Origin: Pollutimonas subterranea
Lineage (GTDB): Bacteria > Pseudomonadota > Gammaproteobacteria > Burkholderiales > Burkholderiaceae_B
Length of the DNA: 64,000 nt
Reading direction: 5' to 3'
Assembly (NCBI RefSeq): GCF_002849655.1
Contig: NZ_PDNW01000014.1
Location: 52,101-116,100, forward strand
Positions 45,804-56,143 of this stretch are shown here, one piece after another. The notes beneath the pieces were generated by a model. That model was not told the origin of the DNA. It saw only the letters and a program-made list of their open reading frames with translations, and made no database searches. Position 1 is the stretch's first letter. Each line of letters opens with the position of its first letter. The translations under genes were made by a program, and so were the position numbers.

Positions 45804-46937
45804 CTAGCCGGCGTCCATGGTGAATAATTGCCGGTGTTCGCGGATCGCGTAACGGTCCGTCATTCCGGCAATATAGTCGGCAATTGCGCGGGCCTGATCC
45901 AGTGGCTCGGTTCGTCGGTATTCGCTGGTCAGCAAACGCGGCTCATTCTGGAAAGCGACGAACAGCTCACGCACGATATTGCGCGCCTTCACCGACATCC
46001 GCATCACCCGGTTATGCCGGTACAGGTTTTCCATGAGAAAGCTCTTTAGCGCATCGGCCTGGCGGCGCATGGAATCGGAAAAGGCCGCCAGGGGGGGCGC
46101 TTGCCTGACGGCGTCCACGCTATCGGGCTGGTGCTTGCGGATATTGGCCAATGTGGTTTCGGTCAGGTCGACAACCAATGTATTGATCATGGCGCGAATA
46201 ATTTCGGCCACGAGTCGGCGCTTCTCGATATCGGGATACTTGTTCTTCACCTGGGCATGGTGCGTGGCGAATATTTCCAGCCCCAGCAATTGGTCGATGG
46301 AAATCAAGCCTGACCGGATGCCGTCGTCGATATCATGATTGTTATAGGCGATTTCATCAGCCAGGTTGGCGATCTGGGCTTCGAGCGACGGCTGCGCGCG
46401 TGCGACAAACCGTTGGCCTATGTCGCCCAGCAAGCGGGCATGCTTGATGGAACAATGCTTGAGAATGCCTTCACGTGTTTCAAAACACAGGTTCAAGCCA
46501 TTGAATGCGGCATACCGCTCTTCCAGCTCGTCGACAACCCGCAAGCTTTGCAGATTATGTTCGAAACCACCCGCCCCCGGCGCTAATTCGCGCATGCAGG
46601 CATTGAGCTCGTCTTGACCCGCATGTCCGAACGGCGTGTGACCCAGGTCGTGCGCCAGCGAAATGGCTTCGGTCAGGTCTTCGTGCAGGCCAAGGTTGCG
46701 TGCAAGCGTGCGGGCTATCTGCGCCACTTCGATGCTATGCGTAAGCCGCGTGCGGAATAGATCGCCCTCGTGGTTGATGAAGACCTGCGTTTTGTATTCG
46801 AGCAGGCGAAACGCATTGCAATGAATGATACGGTCCCGGTCGCGCTGGAACTGGCTGCGACCTGTGGGTGGCGCTTCGGCGTGGCGGCGCCCGCGAGTCT
46901 GGTCAGGGTTGCAGGCGTAAGGCGCGAGGGTGCTCAT
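45804..46937 (-). CDS. dgt: Deoxyguanosinetriphosphate triphosphohydrolase-like protein
   Basis: A 377-residue HD-domain hydrolase. The metal-binding residues are in [15 protein letters not shown] and [18 protein letters not shown], with the later Asp in [15 protein letters not shown]. The family splits dNTPs, preferably dGTP, into nucleoside and triphosphate and helps set dNTP pools. The start overlaps the aroB stop as ATGA, so it is cotranscribed with aroK-aroB. It lies convergent to uvrA with only 24 bases between. Whether it is strictly dGTP-specific cannot be read from sequence. Confidence 0.92.
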   Translation of the reverse strand: MSTLAPYACNPDQTRGRRHAEAPPTGRSQFQRDRDRIIHCNAFRLLEYKTQVFINHEGDLFRTRLTHSIEVAQIARTLARNLGLHEDLTEAISLAHDLGHTPFGHAGQDELNACMRELAPGAGGFEHNLQSLRVVDELEERYAAFNGLNLCFETREGILKHCSIKHARLLGDIGQRFVARAQPSLEAQIANLADEIAYNNHDIDDGIRSGLISIDQLLGLEIFATHHAQVKNKYPDIEKRRLVAEIIRAMINTLVVDLTETTLANIRKHQPDSVDAVRQAPPLAAFSDSMRRQADALKSFLMENLYRHNRVMRMSVKARNIVRELFVAFQNEPRLLTSEYRRTEPLDQARAIADYIAGMTDRYAIREHRQLFTMDAG

Positions 46938-48031
46938 GTCGGCACCTGGTGCTGTGCCAGTGCGGCCTTGTCGAGCACGCGGCGCAGCGCTTCGGGCGGC
47001 ACCGACTCAAATGTGGCCCGGCCTATTTCCGGGATAAGGACAAATCGAAGCCGACCGCCTTCCGTTTTTTTGTCGACCTGCATAAGTTCGATCCAGCGAT
47101 CGGTGCCCAGATCGGGAGGCCGTACCGGACAACCTATGGCAGCAGCCAGGGCCCTGACACGCTCCACGCTTTCGGCGGACAAGCCCGATGTGAGCGCCGA
47201 CAGTTCTGCCGCCTGCACCATGCCGCAACCCACCGCTTCGCCATGGAGCCACTCGCCATACCCCAGGCCCGATTCGATTGCATGTCCGAACGTATGGCCG
47301 AAATTCAGGATGGCCCTCAGGCCTGATTCTCGCTCGTCCTGCGACACGACATAGGCCTTGAGCTCGCAAGAGCGCTGGATCGCGTAAGTGATGGCCTGGG
47401 GATCGAGCGCGCGCAGGGCGTCGACGTGCTCTTCGCACCAAGCAAAGAACCCGGCATCGATGATCAGGCCATACTTGATGACTTCGGCCAGGCCGGCGGC
47501 TATTTCGCGCGCGGGCAGGGTCGCGAGCACATCGGTATCGATCTCCACGGCCACGGGCTGATAGAACGCCCCAATCATGTTCTTGCCCAAAGGGTGGTTG
47601 ATGCCGGTTTTGCCGCCCACCGACGAATCGACCTGCGCCAATAATGTAGTGGGAGCCTGAATAAACCGAATGCCCCGCATATAGCTGGCTGCGGCAAATC
47701 CCCCCATGTCACCAATAACGCCGCCACCCAGGGCGACCAACACCGCCTTGCGATCGAGGCGATTTTGTAACATTCCGTCAAAAATCAGATTCAACGTTTG
47801 CCAGTCTTTATAGGCTTCGCCATCCGGCAATTCGATGTACACCACCCGCTTTCCGGTCTTGGCGAGTGCCTGGGAAGCACGTTGCCCATATTGAGCGTAG
47901 ACGGTGGGATTGCTGACCAACGCGATCGCTGTCGCGTCGTCGGGCATGCTTTCCGCCAACGCGTCCAGCCGGCCCGCAGCGATGTGGATGGGATAGGAAC
48001 CACCTGGGGTCTCGACCTGAACGGTACTCAT
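46934..48031 (-). CDS. aroB: 3-dehydroquinate synthase
   Basis: A 365-residue AroB that converts DAHP to 3-dehydroquinate in the shikimate pathway using NAD and a divalent metal. Visible are [65 protein letters not shown] (metal His) and [10 protein letters not shown]. It is joined by ATGA overlaps to aroK upstream and dgt downstream. Confidence 0.97.
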   Translation of the reverse strand: MSTVQVETPGGSYPIHIAAGRLDALAESMPDDATAIALVSNPTVYAQYGQRASQALAKTGKRVVYIELPDGEAYKDWQTLNLIFDGMLQNRLDRKAVLVALGGGVIGDMGGFAAASYMRGIRFIQAPTTLLAQVDSSVGGKTGINHPLGKNMIGAFYQPVAVEIDTDVLATLPAREIAAGLAEVIKYGLIIDAGFFAWCEEHVDALRALDPQAITYAIQRSCELKAYVVSQDERESGLRAILNFGHTFGHAIESGLGYGEWLHGEAVGCGMVQAAELSALTSGLSAESVERVRALAAAIGCPVRPPDLGTDRWIELMQVDKKTEGGRLRFVLIPEIGRATFESVPPEALRRVLDKAALAQHQVPT

Positions 48032-48636
48032 GAACTCACCTCGTAGTGTTGAAGCAGGGGAACGAGGCAGCGCACCACCTGGGCCACGGCCATGGAACCG
48101 GTGTCGAACGTAATACTGGCCACTTGCTCGTAGAGCGGTTCGCGTTCCTGAAGGAGGGAACGCAACCGCCCCTTGGGATCGGGCGTTTGCAATAGCGGGC
48201 GATTCCGGTCGCGCGATACGCGACGAAAGAGTTCGTCCGCGCTGGCGCGCAAATAAACAACAACCCCGCGTTCCATTAAATATTCACGATTCTCGGGAGC
48301 AAGAACGGCACCGCCGCCTGTGGCCAGTACAATACCGCGTCGACGGGAACATTCGTCGAGCGCGGTGGTCTCACGTCTACGGAAGCCTTCTTCGCCCTCG
48401 ATGTCGAAAATTAACGACACCCTGACGCCGCAACGTGCTTCGAGCTCGTGATCCAGGTCGACGAATTCACGGTCCAGGATGCGAGCCAGGCTTCGACCTA
48501 TTGTCGTTTTTCCGGCTCCCATCATGCCCACCAGGAATAATGGTTGATCATAAGGCAACACCACTACTGCAGGGTCTTCCGGCCCCCCTGCCATATTGTT
48601 GTCCGGGCCTGCGCCCATAGGAAAAGAATCATTCAT
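48028..48636 (-). CDS. aroK: Shikimate kinase
   Basis: A 202-residue shikimate kinase. Walker A is [16 protein letters not shown], the shikimate Asp/Arg are in [13 protein letters not shown] and GFRRRE, and [14 protein letters not shown] is present. The lid has RDRNRPLLQ. The start at 48636 gives a ~30-residue tail before the core; a longer open frame upstream has no family similarity. It phosphorylates shikimate at O-3. It is the first gene of aroK-aroB-dgt and diverges from the PBP1A gene. Confidence 0.95.
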   Translation of the reverse strand: MNDSFPMGAGPDNNMAGGPEDPAVVVLPYDQPLFLVGMMGAGKTTIGRSLARILDREFVDLDHELEARCGVRVSLIFDIEGEEGFRRRETTALDECSRRRGIVLATGGGAVLAPENREYLMERGVVVYLRASADELFRRVSRDRNRPLLQTPDPKGRLRSLLQEREPLYEQVASITFDTGSMAVAQVVRCLVPLLQHYEVSS

Positions 48637-48751
48637 TTGTGTATTATCCCACTTGCAATCCGACCGTACGCCGCTACACTGCATTCTTCGGTTACATAAA
48701 CCTGATGCGTAAATCATAGTCTGACCGCGGTTAGACTTAAAATCGCCCGTA

Positions 48752-51184
48752 ATGAGTTCTTCTACCAATTCCCCAAAAAGTAATCCCGACGTGTCCCATT
48801 CCTGGATTGGCCGCTTCTTCCTGAAGGCAGCCATATTCCTAGCGGGTCTCGGACTATGCGGCGCCCTGCTCGGTTCGCTTGCTCTGGCCCTCGCCTGGCC
48901 CAATTTACCTGATCTCGGGGCGATGATCGATTATCGGCCCAGGGTGCCCCTGCGCATCTACTCGGCCGACAAGGTGCTTATTGGCGAATTTGGCGAAGAA
49001 CGACGCAACGTGTTGCGCTTCAACGAGATTCCCGATGTCATGAAGTCGGCGATTTTATCAGCCGAAGACGACCGCTTTTACCAGCACGGCGGCATAGACT
49101 GGTCCGGCGTTGCACGAGCCGTCCTGGCCAACCTGACGAACATGTCCAAGAGCCAGGGCGCCAGCACCATCACCATGCAGGTTGCGCGCAACTTTTATCT
49201 ATCGTCCGAAAAAACCTACACGCGCAAATTCTACGAACTGCTGCTCACTTTCAAAATAGAGGCGACGCTTACCAAGGACCAGATTCTTGATCTCTATATG
49301 AATCAAATCTACCTGGGCCATCGCTCCTATGGGTTTGCCGCCGCCTCACGCGCCTATTTCGGCAAGCCGCTGGGCGAGATCACGCCCGCTGAAGCGGCCA
49401 TGCTGGCCGGCATACCGAAGGCACCCTCGCGCTTCAACCCGATTGCCAACTTCGAGCGCGCCAAGTCACGCCAAGGCTATGTACTGGGGCGCATGAAAAA
49501 CCTGGGATACCTCACAGAAGAAGAATTCCAGAAAGCCACGAACCAGGAAATCGTCATCAAGTCGGCGCTTGGCACGCCCGCAGGCGGCTATTCCGTGCAT
49601 GGCGAGTACGTCGCCGAACTGGCGCGCCAACTCTTGTATGGCGTCTACCAAGACAACATCTACTCACGCGGCTTCAACGTATACACCACTGTCAACGCGG
49701 AAGACCAGGAAGCCGCCTACGAGGCCGTGCGGGAAGGGATCCTCGATTACACCCGCCGCTCGGTCTACCCCGGCCCCGAAACAACGCTGGACCTTCCCGA
49801 AGGCATCGAGAACGACCCGACCAAGCTCGACGCCATACTCGACGAGTTGCAAGAAAAGTATTCCGACAATGGTGATGTGCTTACCGGTGTCGTCCTGAAT
49901 GCCAGCCCCACTAAAATCACCGTCGCACGCAGTGCCAAGGAGATCATCGACGTCACCGACAAGCGCGCCCTGAAGATCGTAGCGCGTGGGTTGGTGAAGA
50001 ATGCCAAGGAAAAAGTCCGCATCCAGCGCGGCTCGGTGGTCTACCTGCACAAGAACGGCGAGCATTGGGAAGTCATCAACATGCCTACTGTGCAGGCGGC
50101 GTTCGTGGCCGTCCGTCCTCAAGACGGGGCCATCAAAGCCTTGGTCGGTGGTTTCAACTTCCAGGAAGGGAAGTTCAACCGCGTTACCCAGGCGTGGCGC
50201 CAGCCCGGATCAGCATTCAAGCCCTTCATCTACGCCTCGTCGCTGGAACGCGGTCTTACCCCGGCCACCCAGATTTCCGATGAACCGTTTGTGCTGACAG
50301 CGGCGCAAACGGGCTCCAAGGCATGGGCACCCAAGAATTACGGCCGCACCTACGAGCCCATGCTGACCATGCGCCAGGGGTTCTATAAATCCAAGAACAT
50401 GGTCTCCATACGGATTATGCAAGCCGTAGGCCCAAAGTATGTTCAAGACTACCTGACTCGTTTCGGCTTCGATCGTGAGCGCCAGCCCGCGGTGCTGCCG
50501 CTTGCATTGGGCGCCGGCAGCGTTACACCGCTGCAACTGGCCGGCGCCTATTCGGTGTTCGCCAATGGCGGCTACCGTGTTCCCCCTTATCTGATTGACC
50601 ACGTCACCGACAGCAGCGGCAAGGTCATCATGCAAGCGAAGCCGACCATCGCGGGCGACACGGCAGCTCGCGCCATCGACCCACGCACGGCATATGTCAT
50701 GAACGATATGATGCGCGGCGTCGCCACATCGGGTACGGGTGCGCGTGTACATCGCGAACTCAAGCGCAACGACATCGGCGGCAAGACGGGGACAACCAAT
50801 GAATCCCACGATGCCTGGTTTGCAGGCTTTACCCCCAAGCTCGTGAGCGTGGTCTGGATGGGCTACGATCAACCCCGCTCGCTAGGGTCCGGCGAAACGG
50901 GTGGCGGCGCCGCCCTGCCTATCTGGCTCGACTACATGCGCGCCGCGTTGAAAGGCCAGCCTGAAATCCCGCCCGGCCCAATGCCTGCCGGTCTTAGCAA
51001 AATCGACGGCGATTACTACTTCTCAGAATTCCCTCCAGGACAGGCGGTGGCCCGTGTCGGTCTACCGACTCCGTCCGAGACGCCTGTGGACGGCGGCGGG
51101 CTGGATGCCATCGGGACCTTGCTGCACGACCTGACCAGCGGTAGCGGACCACGCCGCGAGCAGCCTCCTGACGTCCCCTTTTAA
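48752..51184 (+). CDS. mrcA: Penicillin-binding protein 1A (bifunctional)
   Basis: An 810-residue class A PBP. An N-terminal membrane anchor (about 24-50) is followed by the glycosyltransferase domain (SAEDDRFYQHGGIDW, catalytic Glu; GASTITMQVARNF). A connecting domain comes next, then the transpeptidase with SxxK in GSAFKPFIY, SxN in SKNMVS and KTG in GGKTGTTNESHDAWF. Sites for beta-lactam binding are intact. It polymerises and cross-links peptidoglycan in the periplasm. The divergent neighbour is aroK. A hairpin follows 45 bases after the stop. Confidence 0.96.
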   Translation: MSSSTNSPKSNPDVSHSWIGRFFLKAAIFLAGLGLCGALLGSLALALAWPNLPDLGAMIDYRPRVPLRIYSADKVLIGEFGEERRNVLRFNEIPDVMKSAILSAEDDRFYQHGGIDWSGVARAVLANLTNMSKSQGASTITMQVARNFYLSSEKTYTRKFYELLLTFKIEATLTKDQILDLYMNQIYLGHRSYGFAAASRAYFGKPLGEITPAEAAMLAGIPKAPSRFNPIANFERAKSRQGYVLGRMKNLGYLTEEEFQKATNQEIVIKSALGTPAGGYSVHGEYVAELARQLLYGVYQDNIYSRGFNVYTTVNAEDQEAAYEAVREGILDYTRRSVYPGPETTLDLPEGIENDPTKLDAILDELQEKYSDNGDVLTGVVLNASPTKITVARSAKEIIDVTDKRALKIVARGLVKNAKEKVRIQRGSVVYLHKNGEHWEVINMPTVQAAFVAVRPQDGAIKALVGGFNFQEGKFNRVTQAWRQPGSAFKPFIYASSLERGLTPATQISDEPFVLTAAQTGSKAWAPKNYGRTYEPMLTMRQGFYKSKNMVSIRIMQAVGPKYVQDYLTRFGFDRERQPAVLPLALGAGSVTPLQLAGAYSVFANGGYRVPPYLIDHVTDSSGKVIMQAKPTIAGDTAARAIDPRTAYVMNDMMRGVATSGTGARVHRELKRNDIGGKTGTTNESHDAWFAGFTPKLVSVVWMGYDQPRSLGSGETGGGAALPIWLDYMRAALKGQPEIPPGPMPAGLSKIDGDYYFSEFPPGQAVARVGLPTPSETPVDGGGLDAIGTLLHDLTSGSGPRREQPPDVPF

Positions 51185-51228
51185 TTCATACGCCCCTTGC
51201 GGCAGTCAAGCCAGTTCCCGAAAAGATT

Positions 51229-51262
51229 GCGAAGGTGCCCCCAATATTGGGGGCACCTTCGC
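51229..51262. terminator. 14-bp hairpin after PBP1A gene
   Basis: The arms 51229-51242 and 51249-51262 are perfectly complementary, with the loop AATATT. There is no T-tract, but the position between the PBP1A stop and the next gene's ribosome site fits a terminator. Confidence 0.7.
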
Positions 51263-51328
51263 GTATGATTCCATTGTCGATCAAAACGATCAACATACTT
51301 GTCATCCGCCTGTCTTTGGAGTCCTATC

Positions 51329-51574
51329 ATGCAAGCGCCACGTGCCCCGACTGCCGCCCATACCTTTTGTCGCCTAGCAGCCAGCGTCGCTGTATTTTCC
51401 ACGTTGCTTGCCTGCGGTTATAAGGGGCCGTTATACATGCCGCCACCTCCTGCACCGGAAGCGTCGCTCACGACGCCGCCCACACCAGCAGGCGTGCCCG
51501 ACTCCGGTACCACAAGCGGCGGCAACGATGGCAATGCCGACGCTGCCTCCACCAGCCCCGTGCGCGCGCAATAG
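51329..51574 (+). CDS. lptM: LptM-like LPS-assembly lipoprotein
   Basis: An 81-residue lipoprotein. The lipobox LLACG gives Cys33 as the lipid-bearing residue, followed by YKGPLYMPPPP, the LptM (YifL) hallmark CG-x-KGPLY. The tail is rich in Pro, Ala, Gly and Thr. LptM assists maturation of the LptD outer-membrane LPS translocon. GGAG lies 8 bases before the ATG at 51329, and an in-frame upstream ATG is rejected on that ground. It lies 42 bases before lysA, the usual arrangement. Confidence 0.85.
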   Translation: MQAPRAPTAAHTFCRLAASVAVFSTLLACGYKGPLYMPPPPAPEASLTTPPTPAGVPDSGTTSGGNDGNADAASTSPVRAQ

Positions 51575-51616
51575 TCCTGCATCGTCGCCAACCTTCTCTT
51601 TCCATTAGCGCCAACC

Positions 51617-52885
51617 ATGACCGTCTCCCCGCACTTCGAGTTCCGCGACGGCGTCCTGCACGCCGAAGATCTTCCTTTGACCAATTTGGCCGAACAATTC
51701 GGCACGCCGCTCTATGTTTATTCGCGACAGGCCTTGCATGATGCCTGGGAGGCTTATCGCACAGCGGCCCGTGACCGCGATGTGCTGGTATGTTTTGGCA
51801 TGAAGGCAAACTCCAACCTGGCGGTGCTTAACGAGTTCCGAAAGCTGGGGTCCGGTTTCGACATCGTATCGGGCGGGGAACTGGCGCGGGTGCTAGCCAT
51901 CGGAGGGGATGCCTCCAAGATCGTTTTCTCGGGCGTCGGCAAGCAGGTCTGGGAAATGCAGGCCGCTCTCAAAGCCGGGGTAAAGTGTTTCAACGTCGAG
52001 TCCGAGGCTGAGCTTGTCCGGTTGTCGGAAGTGGCACAGCAATCAGGGGCGGTCGCACGCATATCGCTGCGCGTGAATCCCGACGTCGATGCCCAAACGC
52101 ATCCCTATATTTCCACCGGCCTCAAAGAAAACAAGTTCGGCATTGCCATCGAAACCGCGGTAGCGGTCTACCAACATGCCGCCGCCCTGCCCAATATAGA
52201 AATTGTCGGAGTGGATTGCCACATCGGTTCGCAGATCACCGAGATCAGTCCTTATCTGGACGCGCTGGACAAGCTCATTGTTCTTATCAAAAGCCTCGCT
52301 GACAAAGGCATCGAACTCAAGCACCTCGACCTGGGCGGCGGAATCGGCATCCGCTACACCGACGAAACGCTGCTTTCGCCCACCGTGCTCCTGGACAAGG
52401 TATTCCAGTCGCTCGAAACTCACGGTCTTTCCCATCTTCAGCTTGTCCTGGAGCCAGGGCGTTCGCTCGTCGGCAACTCAGGGGTCTTGCTGACCACCGT
52501 CGAATACCTCAAACACAGCGAGGCCAAGAACTTCGCCATTGTGGATGCGGCCATGAACGATTTGTTACGCCCAACGCTCTACGACGCCTGGCATAGTGTG
52601 GAAGCCGTGGTACCGCGCGAGAATACAGCTAATGACACGGTCTACGATATTGTGGGTCCCATTTGTGAAAGCGGCGACTGGCTCGCACGTGATCGCAGCC
52701 TGCATCTGGAGCAGGGCGATGTCCTGGCCATTATGTCCGCCGGTGCGTATGCATTCACCATGGCAAGCCAATACAACACCCGGCCGCGCGCTGCCGAAAT
52801 CATGGTCGACGGTTTGAACGCCCATGTCGTTCGTCCCCGTGAAACACTCGAGAGCCTGTTTGCCATGGAGACGCCGCTGGACTGA
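51617..52885 (+). CDS. lysA: Diaminopimelate decarboxylase
   Basis: A 422-residue PLP enzyme that converts meso-diaminopimelate to lysine. The PLP lysine is in CFGMKANSNLAVL. GCHIGSQI-type loop (VDCHIGSQITEI), EPGRSLVGNSG and the catalytic Cys in PICESGDWLARDR are present. The start at 51617 gives the family N-terminus FEFRDGVLHAEDLPL. It is probably cotranscribed with lptM. The next gene is 229 bases away. Confidence 0.96.
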   Translation: MTVSPHFEFRDGVLHAEDLPLTNLAEQFGTPLYVYSRQALHDAWEAYRTAARDRDVLVCFGMKANSNLAVLNEFRKLGSGFDIVSGGELARVLAIGGDASKIVFSGVGKQVWEMQAALKAGVKCFNVESEAELVRLSEVAQQSGAVARISLRVNPDVDAQTHPYISTGLKENKFGIAIETAVAVYQHAAALPNIEIVGVDCHIGSQITEISPYLDALDKLIVLIKSLADKGIELKHLDLGGGIGIRYTDETLLSPTVLLDKVFQSLETHGLSHLQLVLEPGRSLVGNSGVLLTTVEYLKHSEAKNFAIVDAAMNDLLRPTLYDAWHSVEAVVPRENTANDTVYDIVGPICESGDWLARDRSLHLEQGDVLAIMSAGAYAFTMASQYNTRPRAAEIMVDGLNAHVVRPRETLESLFAMETPLD

Positions 52886-53114
52886 TCCTTGCCGAGCTTA
52901 CTGCCTCTAAAGAAACCCAGGAATCGACCGTTAACGTTTGGTAGTTCACAGATACATTGATAGCCATCCGTGAACCAGCGTAGATACACGGTCATTACTG
53001 AAAAACGATATTTTTTGTCATAATGCAATCAAGTTTTCAGAAAATTTCAGTATTATGCTTAATCGGTATTTTTGATCGTAGCTTCCTGGGAAAAGGCCCG
53101 TAGAAAAACAAAAT

Positions 53115-56087
53115 ATGACGGCTCGAAACGCGCTTCGCAATACCTTCCTCAAGAAGCTCACTACAGTAGCCGATCAACTGGTTTACTATTTCTCACTCTA
53201 TGCAGTACCGGCCGCCATCGTCATTTTGTCCGGTCTGGCCTTGTACGGCTTGAACAGCCAATACCCGCTCACGCATGGCGACCGCGTCTCGATCCGGCTT
53301 CTGCCCGAAGGCAGTTCCCAATACACACCGTCGCGAGCCCTGGCGGCACTCCATACCCTGCCCGCGGTGCCCGTAACGAAGGCATCATCGCCCAGCTGGT
53401 TTCTCGTGGACTTGCCGGCATCGCCTGATATCGATGACGCCGCGCTCCACATTCCCTCGCCGCTTACCCAAACGCTGGAGTGCTGGAAGGCTGACGCTAA
53501 CATATTGCGCACACTGGGCAGCGCAAGCCGAAACGCAGAAACCGGATCAGTGCGCACCAGCAAAATGGGCTTCGCCGTATCACTGGGCTATGTTCCCACG
53601 CCGACATCGCTCTTGTGCTATGCAAGCTTTGTCCAGACCGGCACACTATCGGCCGAGCTCTGGAGCCAACCCGACCTTCGCGCCTCAACCAGCCGCTTCG
53701 ATCGAGGAACAGGGCTTCTGGAAGGTGGTTTGCTTACCATCGCCTTGTTCATCCTGGTTATCGCTATCACCAATCGGGAATGGGTCTATCTACTACTGGC
53801 AACATGGCTCGTCGGTAACCTGCGGTTGGGTGCATTCGCACTGGGGTGGGACAGCCTATGGCTGGGCCATTCCATTCCGCTGGAATGGATGCCGCTGATC
53901 AGGCAACTGACCGTTGCGGCCTATTATCTGCTTACTTTCTCCCTGCTGACACAACTCTTTCGCGATAACCTCCGATCGCGCTTCTCGCGCTTGTGGCGTG
54001 CGGCCAAATGGGCAGGCCTGGCGCTGCTCATCGGCGCACTGGTCCTGCCCTATACGTCCTTCCAGCCCCTCATGTGGGTGACTTGCGGGTTCGGCATACT
54101 GGTGGCGGTCATCATGCTTATGCGCTGCACATATATCGCGCGAACAAGAGCATGGATGTGGCATCTCATCATATTGGGCATGTCGCTATGCGTCCTGCTG
54201 TCCGGTATCTTGCTGGCCGTTTTTGGCCGTACTACCTTCGTCGACACCTTCACGAGTGTCATTGCGCTGCTGCTCTCCAACATTATGGTCGCCTTGGCAG
54301 TCGCGGAACGCATGCGCGAGGAGCGCAAAAAACGCGTACGCGCCCAAACAGAGCTGGTCAGCAACTATGCCGTATCTCCCCTGGGCATCTTCACGCTCAA
54401 CCTCGACGGAGCTTTCGTACGGGCAAATCCGGTCCTTGAACAGATGCTCGGCTTCTCCCTGGACAGAAGCAAGGCGCAACGCTGGACAAACTACTTCCCG
54501 CCCCAAGACTGGGCCGCGTTGGCCGAAAAGACCCAATCGGGTGAAGAAGTCGAGATAGAACCGTTGGCTGCAATCATCCAGTCCGGCATACCGCAGCATT
54601 TCGTGATTCGCGTTGCGCTCGCCGATAACCAGATTGAAGGGTCGTTACAGGACATCACTTCGCGCACCGAAACGATCAATCAATTGCGGCTCCTGGCCGA
54701 TAACGACCCGCTTACCAACGTACTGAATCGGCGTGGCATCGAGAAGGTACTGAATACGTCTCTTGAGCGCCTGAGCGTCGGCGAACCGTGTGCGCTGGCT
54801 TACATCAATCTGGATCCTTACAAGCGCATCAACAGCCTCTTTGGCCATATGTCGGGCGACGAAGTGCTCCAGCAAGTCTGCGAGCGCATCAAAAAAGCCT
54901 TAACCACCAAACAGCAAGTAGGCCGTATCGGCGGTGACGAGTTCATCATTTTGTTTCCCGACTCGACCATCGCCCAGGCGCGGGTTACGGCCGCCGATGT
55001 CATCCAGCGGCTCAATTCCACCGCATTGTACGTGGGCGAACGGGCGTATCAAATAAATAGCGCCATGGGAATCATTGAAGTCACCTCCAACATGGATTCC
55101 AAGGACATGATTTCGGCCGCCGGTCGGGCCTGTCGGGACGCCCGCAAGCAGCATCGCGACATCGTGGTCTACGAACAAGACTCCGAAGAACTGCAGGAAC
55201 ATACCGAAGAACTGCGGCTTTTCGATGAACTCGAAGGCAGCGACTCGCCGCGTGGCCTCTATCTCGAAATGCAGCCCATCATGTCGATGAAGAATCCGCT
55301 GCAGACGCTTAACTTTGAAGTTCTCTTGCGCGTGCGCAATTCCACGGGCACCCTGGTTCCAACCGGCAAAATAATTGCGGCTGCGGAAGAAAGCGGCACG
55401 GTAACCATCATCGATAAATGGGTATTCTCCGCAACGCTCGAATGGCTGGCCAAACATGAAAGCCGACTGACCAAAACCGAGATGGTGAACGTCAACCTGA
55501 GCGGCGTGTCCTTGAACGACGACAAGTTCATTGATGCCTTCTTCGCCATACTCGCGCGCTACGAACATCTTGCCAGTCGCCTGTGCGTCGAAATCACCGA
55601 AGGCGTGGCACTGCAAGATCTCGACCGAACCCGTGTGTTCATGAAGCGCCTGCAGAAAATGGGCGCATTCGTAGCGCTGGACGATTTTGGCGCCGGCTAC
55701 ACCTCATTTTCGTACCTGAAGGAATTGGCGGCCGATGCCATAAAGATCGACGGTGCACTGATCAAGGACATGATGGCCAATGAAACCAACACCGCCATTG
55801 TCCGCACCATTGTCGAACTCGCCCGCAACCTGGGCATGAAGAGCATCGCCGAGTGGGCCGAAGATTGCGCGACCCTGCGCGCGCTGCAAGACATGGGTGT
55901 CGACTACGTTCAGGGCTTCGTCGTCTCCAGGGCCAAATCGCCCGCCGACATACTAAGTGCCAATACCCTGGCGGATCTGATCGATGATGAGGAAGTCTTG
56001 ACGTTTATCCGTGAGATCTCCACCGAGAACCGGGATGACGACGACCGGCATCAGCCAAGCAAGCAAGCCCCCGCGAACTGGTTCTAG
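53115..56087 (+). CDS. Membrane GGDEF-EAL protein with PAS-like domain (probable c-di-GMP phosphodiesterase)
   Basis: A 990-residue signalling protein. One membrane span (about 30-50), a periplasmic region to ~195, then about seven spans (200-400) and a PAS-like domain (about 405-520). In the GGDEF domain the signature RIGGDEFIILF (~602-612) is intact. The upstream metal motif, however, reads INLDPYKRINS, with Asn in place of the first Asp. The EAL domain reads FEVLLR (EVL instead of EAL, ~733) and keeps NVNLSG, EITEGVAL, LDDFGAGYTSF, IKIDGALIK and AEWAED. It therefore looks like an active phosphodiesterase with a weak or regulatory GGDEF. The signal it senses is unknown. Confidence 0.85.
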   Translation: MTARNALRNTFLKKLTTVADQLVYYFSLYAVPAAIVILSGLALYGLNSQYPLTHGDRVSIRLLPEGSSQYTPSRALAALHTLPAVPVTKASSPSWFLVDLPASPDIDDAALHIPSPLTQTLECWKADANILRTLGSASRNAETGSVRTSKMGFAVSLGYVPTPTSLLCYASFVQTGTLSAELWSQPDLRASTSRFDRGTGLLEGGLLTIALFILVIAITNREWVYLLLATWLVGNLRLGAFALGWDSLWLGHSIPLEWMPLIRQLTVAAYYLLTFSLLTQLFRDNLRSRFSRLWRAAKWAGLALLIGALVLPYTSFQPLMWVTCGFGILVAVIMLMRCTYIARTRAWMWHLIILGMSLCVLLSGILLAVFGRTTFVDTFTSVIALLLSNIMVALAVAERMREERKKRVRAQTELVSNYAVSPLGIFTLNLDGAFVRANPVLEQMLGFSLDRSKAQRWTNYFPPQDWAALAEKTQSGEEVEIEPLAAIIQSGIPQHFVIRVALADNQIEGSLQDITSRTETINQLRLLADNDPLTNVLNRRGIEKVLNTSLERLSVGEPCALAYINLDPYKRINSLFGHMSGDEVLQQVCERIKKALTTKQQVGRIGGDEFIILFPDSTIAQARVTAADVIQRLNSTALYVGERAYQINSAMGIIEVTSNMDSKDMISAAGRACRDARKQHRDIVVYEQDSEELQEHTEELRLFDELEGSDSPRGLYLEMQPIMSMKNPLQTLNFEVLLRVRNSTGTLVPTGKIIAAAEESGTVTIIDKWVFSATLEWLAKHESRLTKTEMVNVNLSGVSLNDDKFIDAFFAILARYEHLASRLCVEITEGVALQDLDRTRVFMKRLQKMGAFVALDDFGAGYTSFSYLKELAADAIKIDGALIKDMMANETNTAIVRTIVELARNLGMKSIAEWAEDCATLRALQDMGVDYVQGFVVSRAKSPADILSANTLADLIDDEEVLTFIREISTENRDDDDRHQPSKQAPANWF

Positions 56088-56143
56088 TGCTAAACAGCGC
56101 AATAGCGCAGCCGGCCACGCCATAACGTATAGAAGGGGCTTGA

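Noticed and set aside
53010..53095. CTGAAAA/TTTTCAG repeats upstream of the GGDEF-EAL gene as a possible operator
   Set aside because: AT-rich and irregular; no clear spacing or promoter pairing.
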